A stretch of DNA of 64,000 bases from Streptoalloteichus tenebrarius (lineage in GTDB: Bacteria; Actinomycetota; Actinomycetes; Mycobacteriales; Pseudonocardiaceae): NCBI RefSeq assembly GCF_024171885.1, contig NZ_JAMTCP010000028.1, forward strand, positions 20,204 through 84,203. Direction: 5' to 3'. Below, in pieces: positions 17,172 to 26,711 of this stretch. The notes beneath the pieces were generated by a model that saw nothing but the letters and a program-made list of their open reading frames with translations, ran no database searches and was not told the origin of the DNA. The translations under genes and the position numbers were made by a program. The number at the start of each line of letters is the position of its first letter. The first letter of the stretch is position 1.

Positions 17172-17843
17172 TCAGGAGCCGTCCGCGACCCCGAGCCCGA
17201 CCGGGCAGGACACGCCGGTGCCGCCCAGGCCGCAGTAGCCGTTCGGGTTCTTGGCGTCCGAGAGGTACTGCTGGTGGTAGTCCTCGGCGTAGTAGAAGGC
17301 GCGGAGCGGGGCGATCTCCGTCGTGATCACGCCGTGGCCCGCGGCGCTGAGCGCGTCCTGGTACGAGGCGCGGCTGGACTCGGCGGTCGCGCGCTGCTCG
17401 TCGTCGGCGTAGTAGATCGCCGACCGGTACTGGGTGCCCACGTCGTTGCCCTGGCGCATCCCCTGGGTCGGGTCGTGCGCCTCCCAGAACACGCGCAGGA
17501 GCTGCTCGTAGCTCACCTGGGAGGGGTCGAAGACGACGAGGACGACCTCGGCGTGCCCGGTCCGCCCGCTGCACACCTCCTCGTACGTCGGGTTGGGGGT
17601 GTGGCCGCCGGCATAGCCCGCCGCGGTCGACCAGACGCCGGGCGTCTGCCAGAAGCGGCGCTCCGCGCCCCAGAAACACCCCAGCCCGAAGACGGCGGTG
17701 CGCATTCCCTCGGGGAACGGCGGCACGATCCGCCGGTCCGGGTGCACGGCGTGCCGCTCGGAGACCGGGATCGGCTCGGTCCTGCCGGGCAACGCCGTCT
17801 CGGCGGTGACCAGTTCCGTCTTGTCGCGTCCGAACCAGGTCAT
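17172..17843 (-). CDS. msrA: Peptide-methionine (S)-S-oxide reductase MsrA
   Basis: A 223-residue repair enzyme reducing methionine-S-sulfoxide in proteins. The active-site motif [11 protein letters not shown] is near residue 54, followed by the family segments [18 protein letters not shown] and [12 protein letters not shown]. It carries the C-terminal [21 protein letters not shown] tail with the resolving Cys. It diverges from the membrane-anchored protein gene at 17999. The N-terminal 50 residues are the usual actinobacterial extension. Confidence 0.96.
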   Translation of the reverse strand: MTWFGRDKTELVTAETALPGRTEPIPVSERHAVHPDRRIVPPFPEGMRTAVFGLGCFWGAERRFWQTPGVWSTAAGYAGGHTPNPTYEEVCSGRTGHAEVVLVVFDPSQVSYEQLLRVFWEAHDPTQGMRQGNDVGTQYRSAIYYADDEQRATAESSRASYQDALSAAGHGVITTEIAPLRAFYYAEDYHQQYLSDAKNPNGYCGLGGTGVSCPVGLGVADGS

Positions 17844-17998
17844 ACCCCCACCCTACGGGCAGCGCGTGGTCGTGTGGTGCTCCTGTCAGGTCCTGTTCGC
17901 CAGGGTGCCTTCGTCTGATCCACTGCTTCGGCACAATGTTGCGGGTCTCCAGGCTGTCTTTCGCGGGAGCCGACCATCAACCGAAAGGGGGCGCCAGG

Positions 17999-19153
17999 GT
18001 GACCTGGCAAGACGAGCTGCGGCGTCTGGACGAGGAGCTGGCCGCCGGCCGCATCTCGGCGGACGAGTACCGCCAGCGCCGGGACCAGATGGCCTCGGCG
18101 GGCTCGGGCTCCCCCGGCACGCCGCCGGGTGGCCAGCCCCTGCCGGGCGGAGGAGCGCCCGCACCGCAGGGAGCGGGCCCCTTCCCACCTCCCTTCCGCT
18201 GGGGGGACAACGCGGACACCACCCAGGTGGTCGGACAGGGTTCGGACCAGGCTGCGTCGTCCGCCGAGTCCACGCAGGTCGTCCGCTCCGGCGGCGACGC
18301 CGACCGGACTCAGGTCGTGCCCGGCGGTGTCGGCGCCTCCCCACCGCCGCCGGGTTACGCCGCCCCCGGCTACCCGCCGCAGGCCGGCGCGCACCAGCCG
18401 ATGCCCGTGCCGGGAGGGTGGGCCCCGCAGGCCGAACCCGACGCGCCGCCGTGGGCGGGCTCCGACCTGCCCTCCCTCGCCCAGGGCTGGTTGCGCCAGG
18501 GGCCGGAGGTGTTCGACGAGGACACCGGGTCGAGCACCGGCAAGAAGATCGGCATCGTCGCGGCCGTGGTGGTCCTCGTGGGCGCGCTCTCCTTCGGCGC
18601 CTACTGGTTGTGGGGCCGTGACACCGCCAGCGGCAAGGACCAACCCGCCGCCACCGGCGAGACCAGCGCCAGCCCCAAGCCGAAGGACCCGATGGCCGTG
18701 GCGGATCTCGGGGGCAAGGCGGCCGACCACAGCAGGATCACCACGTTCGACGACGTCAAGAAGATCAACTATCTGACGCCCGAGGAGATCCAGATCTACG
18801 AGGCGGGCCGTCCCGACAAGGCGCGGATGGCCGTGGCCCAGCTCGGGGACGGCCAGCAGGCCGTGGTGCTGAACGTGGCCGTCGGGGAGCCGACGAAGGC
18901 GGCGGACACCGCGAACAGCCTCAGCAACCTGCAACGGGTGTACGGCATGGAGGCCGCGGCGGACATGCCGTCCGCGGTCAAGGTGACCAAGACGGGCCCC
19001 AAGGCCAACACTCCCGCCACCGTCCGGGGGCACTACCGCGCGAAGGGCGTGGTCGTGCGGGTCCAGGTCACCGGGAAGGACCTCGACGCCGCGTTGAGCA
19101 CCTTCCGGAAGACCCTCGACCGACAGCTCGAGGCGTTGCCGGCCGACGAGTGA
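17999..19153 (+). CDS. SHOCT-like, single-pass membrane-anchored protein with extracellular domain (paralog 1)
   Basis: A 384-residue protein. I chose GTG 17999 because GAAAGGGGG lies 8 nt upstream. The first 30 residues (WQDELRRLDEELAAGRIS) form a short helical hairpin resembling SHOCT domains. A long Pro/Gly/Gln-rich cytoplasmic linker (about 35-175) contains repeated TQVV motifs. A transmembrane helix follows (about 182-202), then a 180-residue outer domain. The gene at 19392 is a full-length paralog. Function is unknown; the linkage to glycosyltransferase and acyltransferase genes suggests an envelope role. Confidence 0.85.
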   Translation: MTWQDELRRLDEELAAGRISADEYRQRRDQMASAGSGSPGTPPGGQPLPGGGAPAPQGAGPFPPPFRWGDNADTTQVVGQGSDQAASSAESTQVVRSGGDADRTQVVPGGVGASPPPPGYAAPGYPPQAGAHQPMPVPGGWAPQAEPDAPPWAGSDLPSLAQGWLRQGPEVFDEDTGSSTGKKIGIVAAVVVLVGALSFGAYWLWGRDTASGKDQPAATGETSASPKPKDPMAVADLGGKAADHSRITTFDDVKKINYLTPEEIQIYEAGRPDKARMAVAQLGDGQQAVVLNVAVGEPTKAADTANSLSNLQRVYGMEAAADMPSAVKVTKTGPKANTPATVRGHYRAKGVVVRVQVTGKDLDAALSTFRKTLDRQLEALPADE

Positions 19154-19391
19154 GGTCGGGCGCTCGTGCCGCGAACCGTGGCCCCCGTCCGTCCCGCTCG
19201 GATAAGTTCACCGAGGATGGTCACCTGATGACCACTTTTCAGTGAAGCATTGAGGACCATCACGCTCGTTACCTGCGCTATCAGTAACGATCTTGTCGCA
19301 GGTCACGACATGGGTGGCGATCCACACACCCATTCGGTCGGTATATGCCATTGCCGCGTCACCGCGCGGGGAGGGAAAGGGGGAGCCGGGG

Positions 19392-20534
19392 TTGGCTTGG
19401 CAAGACGAGCTCCGGCAGCTCGAGCAGGCGCTCGCGGCCGGCCAGATCACGCCGGACGAGCACCGACGTCGACGGGAGGACGTCCTCAGCGCGGCCGCGC
19501 AGGCCAGCACGTTCACTCCCCCACCGGTCCCCAGGGCCGACCAGCCGGGCGACGAGGGGGCGAACGAGACCACGGCGATGATCCCGCCGGTCCCGGCGGC
19601 GGCCCCGGCCCACCCCCCGGTGTCGGCGGAGAGCACGCAGATCGTGCCCAACGCCGACCAGACGCAGGTCGTGCGCGAGCAGGCGATGCCGCACAGGGTC
19701 AACACCCCGCCTCCTGGCTTCCCCTCCCCGTACGCCGCGGCTCCTTCCTCGCCGCCGTCCCCCGTGAACAACGGTTGGCGGCAGGTCGAGGACGCCTCCC
19801 CGCCCTGGGCGGGGCAGACCTGGCCGCCCTCCCCCGCCCCCGGTGGCTGGGCTCCCCACGGCGCCGAGGTCTTCGAGGACGCCAAGAGCGGGGGCAGGGG
19901 CAAGAAGATCGCGGTGATCGTCGGCGTCGTCGTCCTGCTCGCCGGCCTCAGCGTCGGCGCGTGGTGGCTGTGGGGTAGCGGGTCCCAGAACACCAGTGCC
20001 GCGGCGCAGCAGACGAACACGTCCCAGAACAGCCCCTCGCAGGACCGGAAGCCGGGCGACCCGCTCCAGATCGCCGACCTCGGCGGCAAGCGGGAGAACC
20101 ACGAGAAGATCAAGACGTTCGAGGACGTCCTGGCCGCGAAGTTCCTCACGACCGACGAGGTCAAGCTGTACACCGACGGCGGGGCCGAGAAGACCCGGGT
20201 CGCCGGAACCGTCGTCGACAACACCAGGGCCACGGTCTTCATCGCCCAGATGAAGGACAAGGAGAGCGCGAAGACGGCCGTGGACGAGCTGGGCAAGCTG
20301 CAACTGCGGTACGCGTTCACCGAGTACAAGGACGCGCCAGCGGGCGTGGTCGCGGGCGAGCTCGCGCCGAAGCCGAACGTCAGGGCCGGCGTCCGCGCCC
20401 ACTACCAGCACGAGAACCTGGTCGTCCGGGTCGAGGTCCGGGGACAGGAGCCCACCACCGACCTGAACACGGTGCGGGACTCGTTCAACAAGATCATCAA
20501 GCTGCAACTGGAAGCGCTCTCGGCCAATGCCTGA
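19392..20534 (+). CDS. SHOCT-like, single-pass membrane-anchored protein (paralog 2)
   Basis: A 380-residue paralog of the preceding gene with the same order: WQDELRQLEQALAAGQIT hairpin, Pro-rich linker with TQIV and TQVV motifs, membrane helix near residue 175, and an outer domain. The start is inferred as TTG 19392 from alignment to paralog 1 and an AAAGGGGGAG site upstream; an in-frame ATG 99 bp earlier is possible. The 238-bp gap before it is less GC-rich and holds inverted repeats, so it may have its own promoter. Its stop overlaps the glycosyltransferase start by 8 bp. Confidence 0.82.
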   Translation: MAWQDELRQLEQALAAGQITPDEHRRRREDVLSAAAQASTFTPPPVPRADQPGDEGANETTAMIPPVPAAAPAHPPVSAESTQIVPNADQTQVVREQAMPHRVNTPPPGFPSPYAAAPSSPPSPVNNGWRQVEDASPPWAGQTWPPSPAPGGWAPHGAEVFEDAKSGGRGKKIAVIVGVVVLLAGLSVGAWWLWGSGSQNTSAAAQQTNTSQNSPSQDRKPGDPLQIADLGGKRENHEKIKTFEDVLAAKFLTTDEVKLYTDGGAEKTRVAGTVVDNTRATVFIAQMKDKESAKTAVDELGKLQLRYAFTEYKDAPAGVVAGELAPKPNVRAGVRAHYQHENLVVRVEVRGQEPTTDLNTVRDSFNKIIKLQLEALSANA

Positions 20535-23500
20535 TCAGCCCAACGGTCCCCTCCTGCGCCCGGACGTCGCGTGCACGGTCGTGGCCCGCAACTACCTCGC
20601 GGCCGCACGTGTGCTGGCCACCTCGTACCTGGAGCACCACCCGTCCCACAGCTTCGTGATCGCGGTCATCGACGGCGAGGACGGAGCGGCCCAGGAGGCA
20701 CCCGGCCACCACGTCGTCGGCCCGGACTGGTTCGACATCGACCGGGACGACTACCACCGGATGGCCACGGCGTACACCGTGATGGAGCTGGCCACCGCGG
20801 TGAAGCCGTTCCTCCTGCGCCGGCTGCGTCGCGACGCCCGCACGGTGACCTACCTGGACCCCGACATCCGGGTGTTCGCCCCGTTCCCCGAGGTCGCCGA
20901 CCTGGCGCACGAGCACTCCATCGTGCTCACCCCCCACGTGCTCGAGCCGATCCCCCGGGACGGCAAGGAGCCGGACGAGGCCGCGATCATGGCCTCGGGC
21001 ATCTTCAACCTCGGCTTCATCGCGGTCGGTCCCGGCTCCGACGGATTCCTGGACTTCTGGGCGGAACGGCTGCGCCAGGACGCGATCGTGGCGCCCGAGC
21101 AGCAGCTCTTCACCGACCAGCGGTGGGTGGACAACGTCCCCGCGCTCTTCCCGCACCACGTGCTGCGGGACCCCGGGCTGAACGTCGCCTACTGGAACGT
21201 CTACCAGCGACCGATCAGCCAGGACGCGGACGGGGTGGTGTACGCCGGCGACTCGGTCCTGAAGTTCTTCCACTTCAGCGGATACCGTCCCGAGAAGCCC
21301 TGGCTGCTGACGCACCACTGGGCCCGGCGGCCGAGAACGGTGCTGTCCGAGCACCCCGATCTCAAGCGGCTGTGCGACGACTACGGGCGCGCCCTGGTCT
21401 CCGCCGGTTACGGCGACTCGGTCGAGTCGGTGCCGTACCGGTTCAACGAGCTCCCCGACGGCACCCCTCTGACTCCGATGATGCGTCGCGTCTTCCGGTC
21501 GGGCTGGGTGGAGGCCGAGCGTGAGTCGGACGACGCGCGGCGCACCGAGATCCCCCCGCACCCGTTCGGTGAGGACGGCGGACGGGCGTTCCGCGAATGG
21601 CTGACCACGCCGGCCGACGAGCAGCAGGCCGTCGCCGGTCTGCACCGCTGGGCGATGGCCGTCTGGGCGAGCCGGGCCGACCTGCGCGGGACGTTCACCC
21701 ACCCCTGCGGTCAGGACGCCGCGGCGTTCCGCGCCTGGTGTCGCACGTCGGGGGTGTCGGAGAAGGCCCTCGCCACCTGGGCCCTGCCGGAGGAGCCGGA
21801 GCCCCCGCGCGCCCCGGAGGACACGTTCGGGGTGAACGTCCTCGGCTACCTCACGGCCGAGCTGGGCGTCGGCGAGATGGGGAGGATCGTGCACGACGCG
21901 ATCACCCTGGCCGAGGTCCCGGTCGCCTCCGTGGTGGAGGAGCGGACCGTCCCGAACCGCACCGCGCTCCCCCGCCCGGCGACGGCGGGACGGCCGCGCT
22001 TCCCGGTCAGCCTGCTCTGCGTGAACGCGGACCAGACCCCGGCCATGGTCGCGACCCACCCCGAGGTGGTGCACGACCGCTACCGCATCGGGCTGTGGGC
22101 GTGGGAGCTGGAGGACTTCCCGTCGTGGCAGCACGGCGCCTTCGACCTCGTCGACGAGATCTGGACGATCAGCGCGTTCTGCCAGGAGGCGTTCGCCAGG
22201 CACACCGACAAGCCGGTGAAGACGATCCCGGTTCCGGTGCGCGACCCCGGGGAGCCCGCGCGACGCGTCCGCGAGCCGGGCGAGCCGGTCCAGTTCCTGT
22301 TCGCCTTCGACTTCAACAGCATCGGACAGCGCAAGAACCCCTGGGGACTGGTCGAGGCCTTCCGGCTCGCGTTCCCCGGGCGGGACGACGTGCGCCTGGT
22401 GATCAAGGCCATCAACGGGGACAAGAACCCGGAGTCCAGGGAACGTCTGCGGACGGCCGTGGCTGACGACCCGAGGATCGAGCTGCTCGAGCGCTACCTC
22501 TCGGTGTCCGAGCTGGACGAGCTGTACGCGCGCAGCGACTGCTACGTGTCCCTGCACCGGAGTGAGGGCTTCGGCCTCACCGTGGCGGAGGCCATGGTCC
22601 GGGGCCTGCCGGTGATCGCGACGGAGTACTCGAGCACGACGGAGTTCCTCGACGCCACCACCGGGTGGCCGGTCCCCTGCCGGCTGGTGCCCGTGGGCAA
22701 GGGGTGCCACCCGTATCCGGAGACCGCCGTGTGGGCCGAGCCCGACCTCGCGCTCGCCGCCCAGGCGATGCGGGCGGTGGCGGACGACCCGGCCGAGGCG
22801 GCGCGGCGCGGCCGGGCTGCCCGGGAGCACATCCTGCGGACACGCGGGATGGACAGGGCGGCCCGGTGGGTGCGCAAGGAGTTGGAGCGGGCCCACGAGA
22901 CGTGGCGCGAGCGGCGCCGACCCGCCTCCGTGCCGGAGCCGGAGCCGGACCCGGTCGCCCCGTTGCACGAGGCACGCGAGGCCCTGCGGTGGCGGGCCGA
23001 CGCGCAGGCGCCGTCACGTCTCCCCCTCGCGCCCGCGTTGCGCAGGGCGGTCCTGCGGGCCATCGACCATTACGACGTGCACCAGCGGAAGGTGCTCGGT
23101 CGGCTGACCGACGGCGTGGAGACCACGTTGCGCCGCCTCTCGGAACGCCTGTCCGCGGTCGACGCCCGAAGCGCCGCCGCGGCCGCGGAGGAGCGAGCGG
23201 CGCGGGAGTCCCTCCAGCGCAGGATCGACGACCTGGACCGGGCTGTCCGCCGCCTCAACCAGCAGGTCCCCGACGCCAGGAGGGCGGCGCTCCGCCTGGA
23301 GGCGGACACGGCCGAGCTGCGACGGGAGGTCAGCGGCCGGTTCGAGGCGCTGCGCGCCGAGCAGGAGGTGGCCAGGGAGGAGGTCCTCGACCGGATCACC
23401 GAACTCCGGGACCGGGTCGACGCCGAGGCGAAGCGCACGTTCGACATGTTCGTCGAGCGGGACCGCCGCGCGGACCAGGACGAGTTGGAGCTGGCCCGGC

Positions 23501-24315
23501 TGGAGCGCGACCTGGTCGCGCTCCACCGGGACGCCGCCCTGCGGCACGCCCCGCTGCCCGAGGGCGCGGCGGTGGTCGTCACCGACGCCGGGGCGCTGCT
23601 GCTCCCGTCCGACGACGACGTCGTCCTCCCCTGGATGGAGTACCACCGGTCCTGGGAGACCGACGAGGCGGAGTTGATGGCGCGCCTGGCCGAGGACGGG
23701 GACACCTTCATCGACGTCGGGGCGCACGTCGGGTACCACACGCTGCGGCTGCTCCGCGATCGCGACCTGGCCCGCGTCGTCGCGGTGGAGGCCAACCCGG
23801 CCACCGCGGACCTCCTCCGGCGCAATCTCGACGTGAACCTCCCCGCCCGTCTCCGGGAGCGGGTGACCCTGGTGCCCGCCGCCGCGTGGGACAACGAGGG
23901 CACCGTGCGGTTGGCGCACCCGGAGGAGAACAACAGCGGCGACTTCCGGGTGTCGGCAGGGGGCGACGGCGGGGTGGAGGTGCCCGCCGTGCGACTGGAC
24001 GACGTTCCCGAACTCGCCGAGGGGCGGGTCGGCCTGGTGAAGGTCGACCTCCAGGGCAGGGACCACCGCGCCCTGGCCGGCCTCGCCGAGGTCCTGCGGC
24101 GCGACCTCCCGAACGTCGTCTGCGAGTTCTGCCCTGACGCCATCGAGGAGCTCGGCGACGACCCGGAGCAGGTGCTCGCCGGGTACCGGGCGCTGGGCTA
24201 CGTGGTGCGCGGGGTGGACGGCGAGGAACTCCCCCACGACAAGGACACGGTCCGGGACGCGCGGGCGTCCGAGACCGGTTTCCTCACCCTGTGGTTGTCC
24301 CCGGCCGCGACATGA
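20527..24315 (+). CDS. Giant fusion: GT-A glycosyltransferase, GT4 glycosyltransferase, coiled coil, FkbM methyltransferase
   Basis: A 1262-residue protein. Residues 1 to about 290 look like a GT-A fold transferase, with a DPD metal motif (YLDPDIRVF) near 109. About 435-790 is a GT-B/GT4 domain (NVLGYLTAELGVGEMGR, then the signature RSEGFGLTVAEAM near 679). About 840-1010 is heptad-rich coiled coil. About 1050-1255 is an FkbM-type SAM methyltransferase with motif I TFIDVGAHVGYHTLRLL near 1059. No membrane helix. It would build and O-methylate a glycan at the membrane together with the two acyltransferases after it. Overlaps paralog 2 and the next gene, so translation is coupled. Confidence 0.88.
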   Translation: MPDQPNGPLLRPDVACTVVARNYLAAARVLATSYLEHHPSHSFVIAVIDGEDGAAQEAPGHHVVGPDWFDIDRDDYHRMATAYTVMELATAVKPFLLRRLRRDARTVTYLDPDIRVFAPFPEVADLAHEHSIVLTPHVLEPIPRDGKEPDEAAIMASGIFNLGFIAVGPGSDGFLDFWAERLRQDAIVAPEQQLFTDQRWVDNVPALFPHHVLRDPGLNVAYWNVYQRPISQDADGVVYAGDSVLKFFHFSGYRPEKPWLLTHHWARRPRTVLSEHPDLKRLCDDYGRALVSAGYGDSVESVPYRFNELPDGTPLTPMMRRVFRSGWVEAERESDDARRTEIPPHPFGEDGGRAFREWLTTPADEQQAVAGLHRWAMAVWASRADLRGTFTHPCGQDAAAFRAWCRTSGVSEKALATWALPEEPEPPRAPEDTFGVNVLGYLTAELGVGEMGRIVHDAITLAEVPVASVVEERTVPNRTALPRPATAGRPRFPVSLLCVNADQTPAMVATHPEVVHDRYRIGLWAWELEDFPSWQHGAFDLVDEIWTISAFCQEAFARHTDKPVKTIPVPVRDPGEPARRVREPGEPVQFLFAFDFNSIGQRKNPWGLVEAFRLAFPGRDDVRLVIKAINGDKNPESRERLRTAVADDPRIELLERYLSVSELDELYARSDCYVSLHRSEGFGLTVAEAMVRGLPVIATEYSSTTEFLDATTGWPVPCRLVPVGKGCHPYPETAVWAEPDLALAAQAMRAVADDPAEAARRGRAAREHILRTRGMDRAARWVRKELERAHETWRERRRPASVPEPEPDPVAPLHEAREALRWRADAQAPSRLPLAPALRRAVLRAIDHYDVHQRKVLGRLTDGVETTLRRLSERLSAVDARSAAAAAEERAARESLQRRIDDLDRAVRRLNQQVPDARRAALRLEADTAELRREVSGRFEALRAEQEVAREEVLDRITELRDRVDAEAKRTFDMFVERDRRADQDELELARLERDLVALHRDAALRHAPLPEGAAVVVTDAGALLLPSDDDVVLPWMEYHRSWETDEAELMARLAEDGDTFIDVGAHVGYHTLRLLRDRDLARVVAVEANPATADLLRRNLDVNLPARLRERVTLVPAAAWDNEGTVRLAHPEENNSGDFRVSAGGDGGVEVPAVRLDDVPELAEGRVGLVKVDLQGRDHRALAGLAEVLRRDLPNVVCEFCPDAIEELGDDPEQVLAGYRALGYVVRGVDGEELPHDKDTVRDARASETGFLTLWLSPAAT

Positions 24316-25436
24316 GCGACAGAGCGAGCCCGCGGGCCCCCCTGTCCCTGGACATGGCCCGCGGGCTCGGCGCCTGCCTCGTGCTCTACAGCTACGTCGT
24401 CGCGCTCCGACCGGACGAACTCGGCTCGCAGTTGACCGTCGTGGGCACCGTCCGGGCATGGTTGAACCGGCCGTTGGGCATCGGTGAGGACTTCGGCTTC
24501 TTCGGTCTGGCGTTGCTCCTGGTCGCCGGGGGCTACCTCGCCGCGGCGGCCGCGGCGGAGTCCGGCGTGCGGGGCGTGCTGGGACGCCTGCTGGCCGTCT
24601 ACCCCCCGTTCGCCTTCGCGGTGACGGTGGCGGCACTGTTGTCCCAGCTCGGCGCGCCGACGCTGTCGGTGCCGCGCGACGCCGAGGCCGGGCTCTCCGA
24701 CTGGCTCGCGAGCCTCGCCCTCCTCGGCAATGTCCGGGCGTCGTCCGTGGTGCTGCTCGAACTGAGCTGGATCACGGCGGCGGAGGTCCTCTTCGTGCTG
24801 TGCACCGCGCTGCTGGCCCCCGTCCTGAGACGGGCGCCATGGGCACCGGTGGTGGTCAAGCTGCTCGTGGTGGCCGTGGTGGTCGCCTCGGGAACGGAGG
24901 CGAGCGGGGTCCATCGCGGACTGACCCTGGTCGTGCTCTACACGTCGTTCCTCCTGGTCGGCGAACTCGCGTGGGCGGTGCGGGCCGGACGGCTCCCCAC
25001 GTGGGCGGGCGTCCTCCTGGGGTGTTCCTCGTGGCTGTGTCTGGCGTGGGCCGAGCGGAAGTACCGCGAGTTGTTCGGCTGGTGGAACGCGTTGGCCCTG
25101 TTCTACGCCGCCATCGTCTTCGTCCTGATGGTGCGGTTCTGGGGAGGTAGGCGTTCCGGCCGTGCCACCGGTTGGCTCGCGGACCGCGCGTACGCCCTGG
25201 TATTCCTCCAGGGCACCGTTGGTTGGGCGGTGCTCGACCTCCTGCACCGACTCGTCCCCGTCGAACTGGCCGTGCCGTTGGCGCTGCTCTCGACCGTCGG
25301 CGTGGCCGAGATCAGCCATTGGCTCGTGGAACGGCCTGCCGGCCGGCTGGCTCGACGGCTCTCCGGAAGCACGTCAGGTGGGGGCTGGACTCCGGACGAT
25401 GACGACACCGTGGTCCTCAGGGCGGTGCGCACGTGA
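24312..25436 (+). CDS. Acyltransferase-3-like multi-pass membrane protein (1)
   Basis: A 374-residue protein with about ten hydrophobic helices. The layout resembles OafA/acyltransferase-3 proteins that acetylate glycans (start SLDMARGLGACLVLYSYVVA). The usual catalytic His of helix 1 is not obvious: it reads LVLYSY where active members have a His. This member may be degenerate or modified. ATG start overlaps the fusion gene stop (ATGA); stop overlaps the next start by 4 bp. Confidence 0.78.
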   Translation: MSDRASPRAPLSLDMARGLGACLVLYSYVVALRPDELGSQLTVVGTVRAWLNRPLGIGEDFGFFGLALLLVAGGYLAAAAAAESGVRGVLGRLLAVYPPFAFAVTVAALLSQLGAPTLSVPRDAEAGLSDWLASLALLGNVRASSVVLLELSWITAAEVLFVLCTALLAPVLRRAPWAPVVVKLLVVAVVVASGTEASGVHRGLTLVVLYTSFLLVGELAWAVRAGRLPTWAGVLLGCSSWLCLAWAERKYRELFGWWNALALFYAAIVFVLMVRFWGGRRSGRATGWLADRAYALVFLQGTVGWAVLDLLHRLVPVELAVPLALLSTVGVAEISHWLVERPAGRLARRLSGSTSGGGWTPDDDDTVVLRAVRT

Positions 25437-26572
25437 TCACCCCGTCTCCCGCCCCGGCGAAGTCGGCCTACCTGCCGGGCGTTCCGCTGCTCCGGGTGCT
25501 CGGGGCGACCGCCGTCGTCTACACGCACCTGGCGTCCTGGTACACGGCGCGCGGGCGGGCGTGGACGGTTGCCGACCTCCTGAACGTGTCGCTCGTCGAG
25601 TCACTCCACCTGATCAAGGATCTCGAGGTGGTCGGTGTCTCGCTCTTCCTCCTCGTGACCGGCCTGGTCGTCACGCAGGCCGCCACCAAGGAGACACCGG
25701 GGCAGTTCGGAGCGCGCAGGGCCGTCCGCATCCTGCCCGCGTTGTGGGTCGCGGTGGCCGTCGCGTTCCCCCTGGTGAACAGCGGGCTGCTTCGACCGGG
25801 GGAGGGAACGGGACCGGTCGGGCCGCTGACGCTGCTCTCCAACATGACCCTGGTCGAGTTCTTCCTCTCGCCCCACGTGATCCTGATCGGGTCCACCTGG
25901 ACGCTCGTCGTGCAGGTCGCCTTCTACGCGTTCACCGCGCTGACCATCCCGATCCTGCGGCGTTGGCCCTGGCTCGTGCCCGCCCTGGGCGCCACGGTGT
26001 GCTCGGTGGTGCTGTCCCTCGTGTGGGACGCCCGTGGCATGGCCTACGAGTGGATCGGCGTGATCGCCGCGTACATGCCCATGATCTTCATCGGCCAGGT
26101 GGTGGCGCTGGCGCGGAGCGGACGGATGCCGACGTGGGCGGCCGCGGCGCTGGGGACCGGCCACTTCCTGTTGTTCGTCAAGGCCGACATGATCGGGCGC
26201 TACGTCGCGATCGGGGACGCCCGCCCCCGCACCCTGTTCGTGGTCGTTCTCGTCGTGTTGGTGACCATGAACGCGAACGGGCGACTCGCCAGCCACCCGG
26301 CGACGTCGACCCTGGCCGCCCGCACGTACAGCCTCTATCTGGTCCACCAGATGGCGCTCTACCCGGTGCTGGACGCGCTGTTCCCCGTCTGGGGCGAACT
26401 CCCCGCGCTCGCGGTCGGTCTGGCGGTCACGGTCGTCGCCACCGAGGTGGTGCACCGATTCGTCGAGGCGCCGGTCGTCCGGCGCTACCGCGACTGGGAG
26501 AAGCGGAGGAGACAACGCCCCGCTCCGCGGCATCGGCGCGCGCCGGAGTCACGCGGCCTGGCGCGAAGCTGA
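25433..26572 (+). CDS. Acyltransferase-3 family membrane protein (2)
   Basis: A 379-residue, roughly ten-helix membrane O-acyltransferase. Helix 1 carries the expected His (TAVVYTHLASWYTARG near residues 24-39). Later segments LFLLVTGLVV, a conserved RILPALW and a closing VHRFVEAPVVRRYR match the family. It would move an acyl group, often acetyl, onto a surface glycan. GTG start, coupled to the preceding gene. The operon ends here; the next gene has its own promoter. Confidence 0.85.
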   Translation: MITPSPAPAKSAYLPGVPLLRVLGATAVVYTHLASWYTARGRAWTVADLLNVSLVESLHLIKDLEVVGVSLFLLVTGLVVTQAATKETPGQFGARRAVRILPALWVAVAVAFPLVNSGLLRPGEGTGPVGPLTLLSNMTLVEFFLSPHVILIGSTWTLVVQVAFYAFTALTIPILRRWPWLVPALGATVCSVVLSLVWDARGMAYEWIGVIAAYMPMIFIGQVVALARSGRMPTWAAAALGTGHFLLFVKADMIGRYVAIGDARPRTLFVVVLVVLVTMNANGRLASHPATSTLAARTYSLYLVHQMALYPVLDALFPVWGELPALAVGLAVTVVATEVVHRFVEAPVVRRYRDWEKRRRQRPAPRHRRAPESRGLARS

Positions 26573-26602
26573 CCCGGATTCGCCAGCGCGGGCTCGCCTG
26601 CT

Positions 26603-26614
26603 GCAAAAGTTTGC
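26603..26614. promoter_or_regulatory. Candidate operator upstream of the amylase gene
   Basis: The inverted repeat GCAAA-AG-TTTGC lies about 40 bp before the -35 box. LacI-type maltose regulators such as MalR bind palindromes rich in GCAA/TTGC, so it is a plausible site; this is inference. Confidence 0.35.
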
Positions 26615-26651
26615 GGCCGTCTGAGGAGGTGGGGCTGGTCCTTCCGCCTGG

Positions 26652-26680
26652 TTGACAGTCGGCGTCGCAAAGAATTGTCT
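26652..26680 (+). promoter_or_regulatory. Housekeeping-type promoter of the alpha-amylase gene
   Basis: A perfect -35 TTGACA (26652-26657), a 17-bp spacer and a -10 of TTGTCT (26675-26680). Transcription would begin near 26687, before the GGAGG ribosome site at 26703-26707. Confidence 0.55.
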
Positions 26681-26711
26681 GGACGGACACTCTGCGTCAC
26701 ACGGAGGTCCG

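Noticed and set aside
20497..22968. 823-codon minus-strand open frame
   Set aside because: Antisense to the glycosyltransferase fusion; composition typical of a shadow frame.
17999..26572. Antibiotic biosynthetic gene cluster
   Set aside because: Glycosyl- and acyltransferases are present but there is no polyketide, peptide, terpene or RiPP core enzyme; envelope glycan synthesis fits better.
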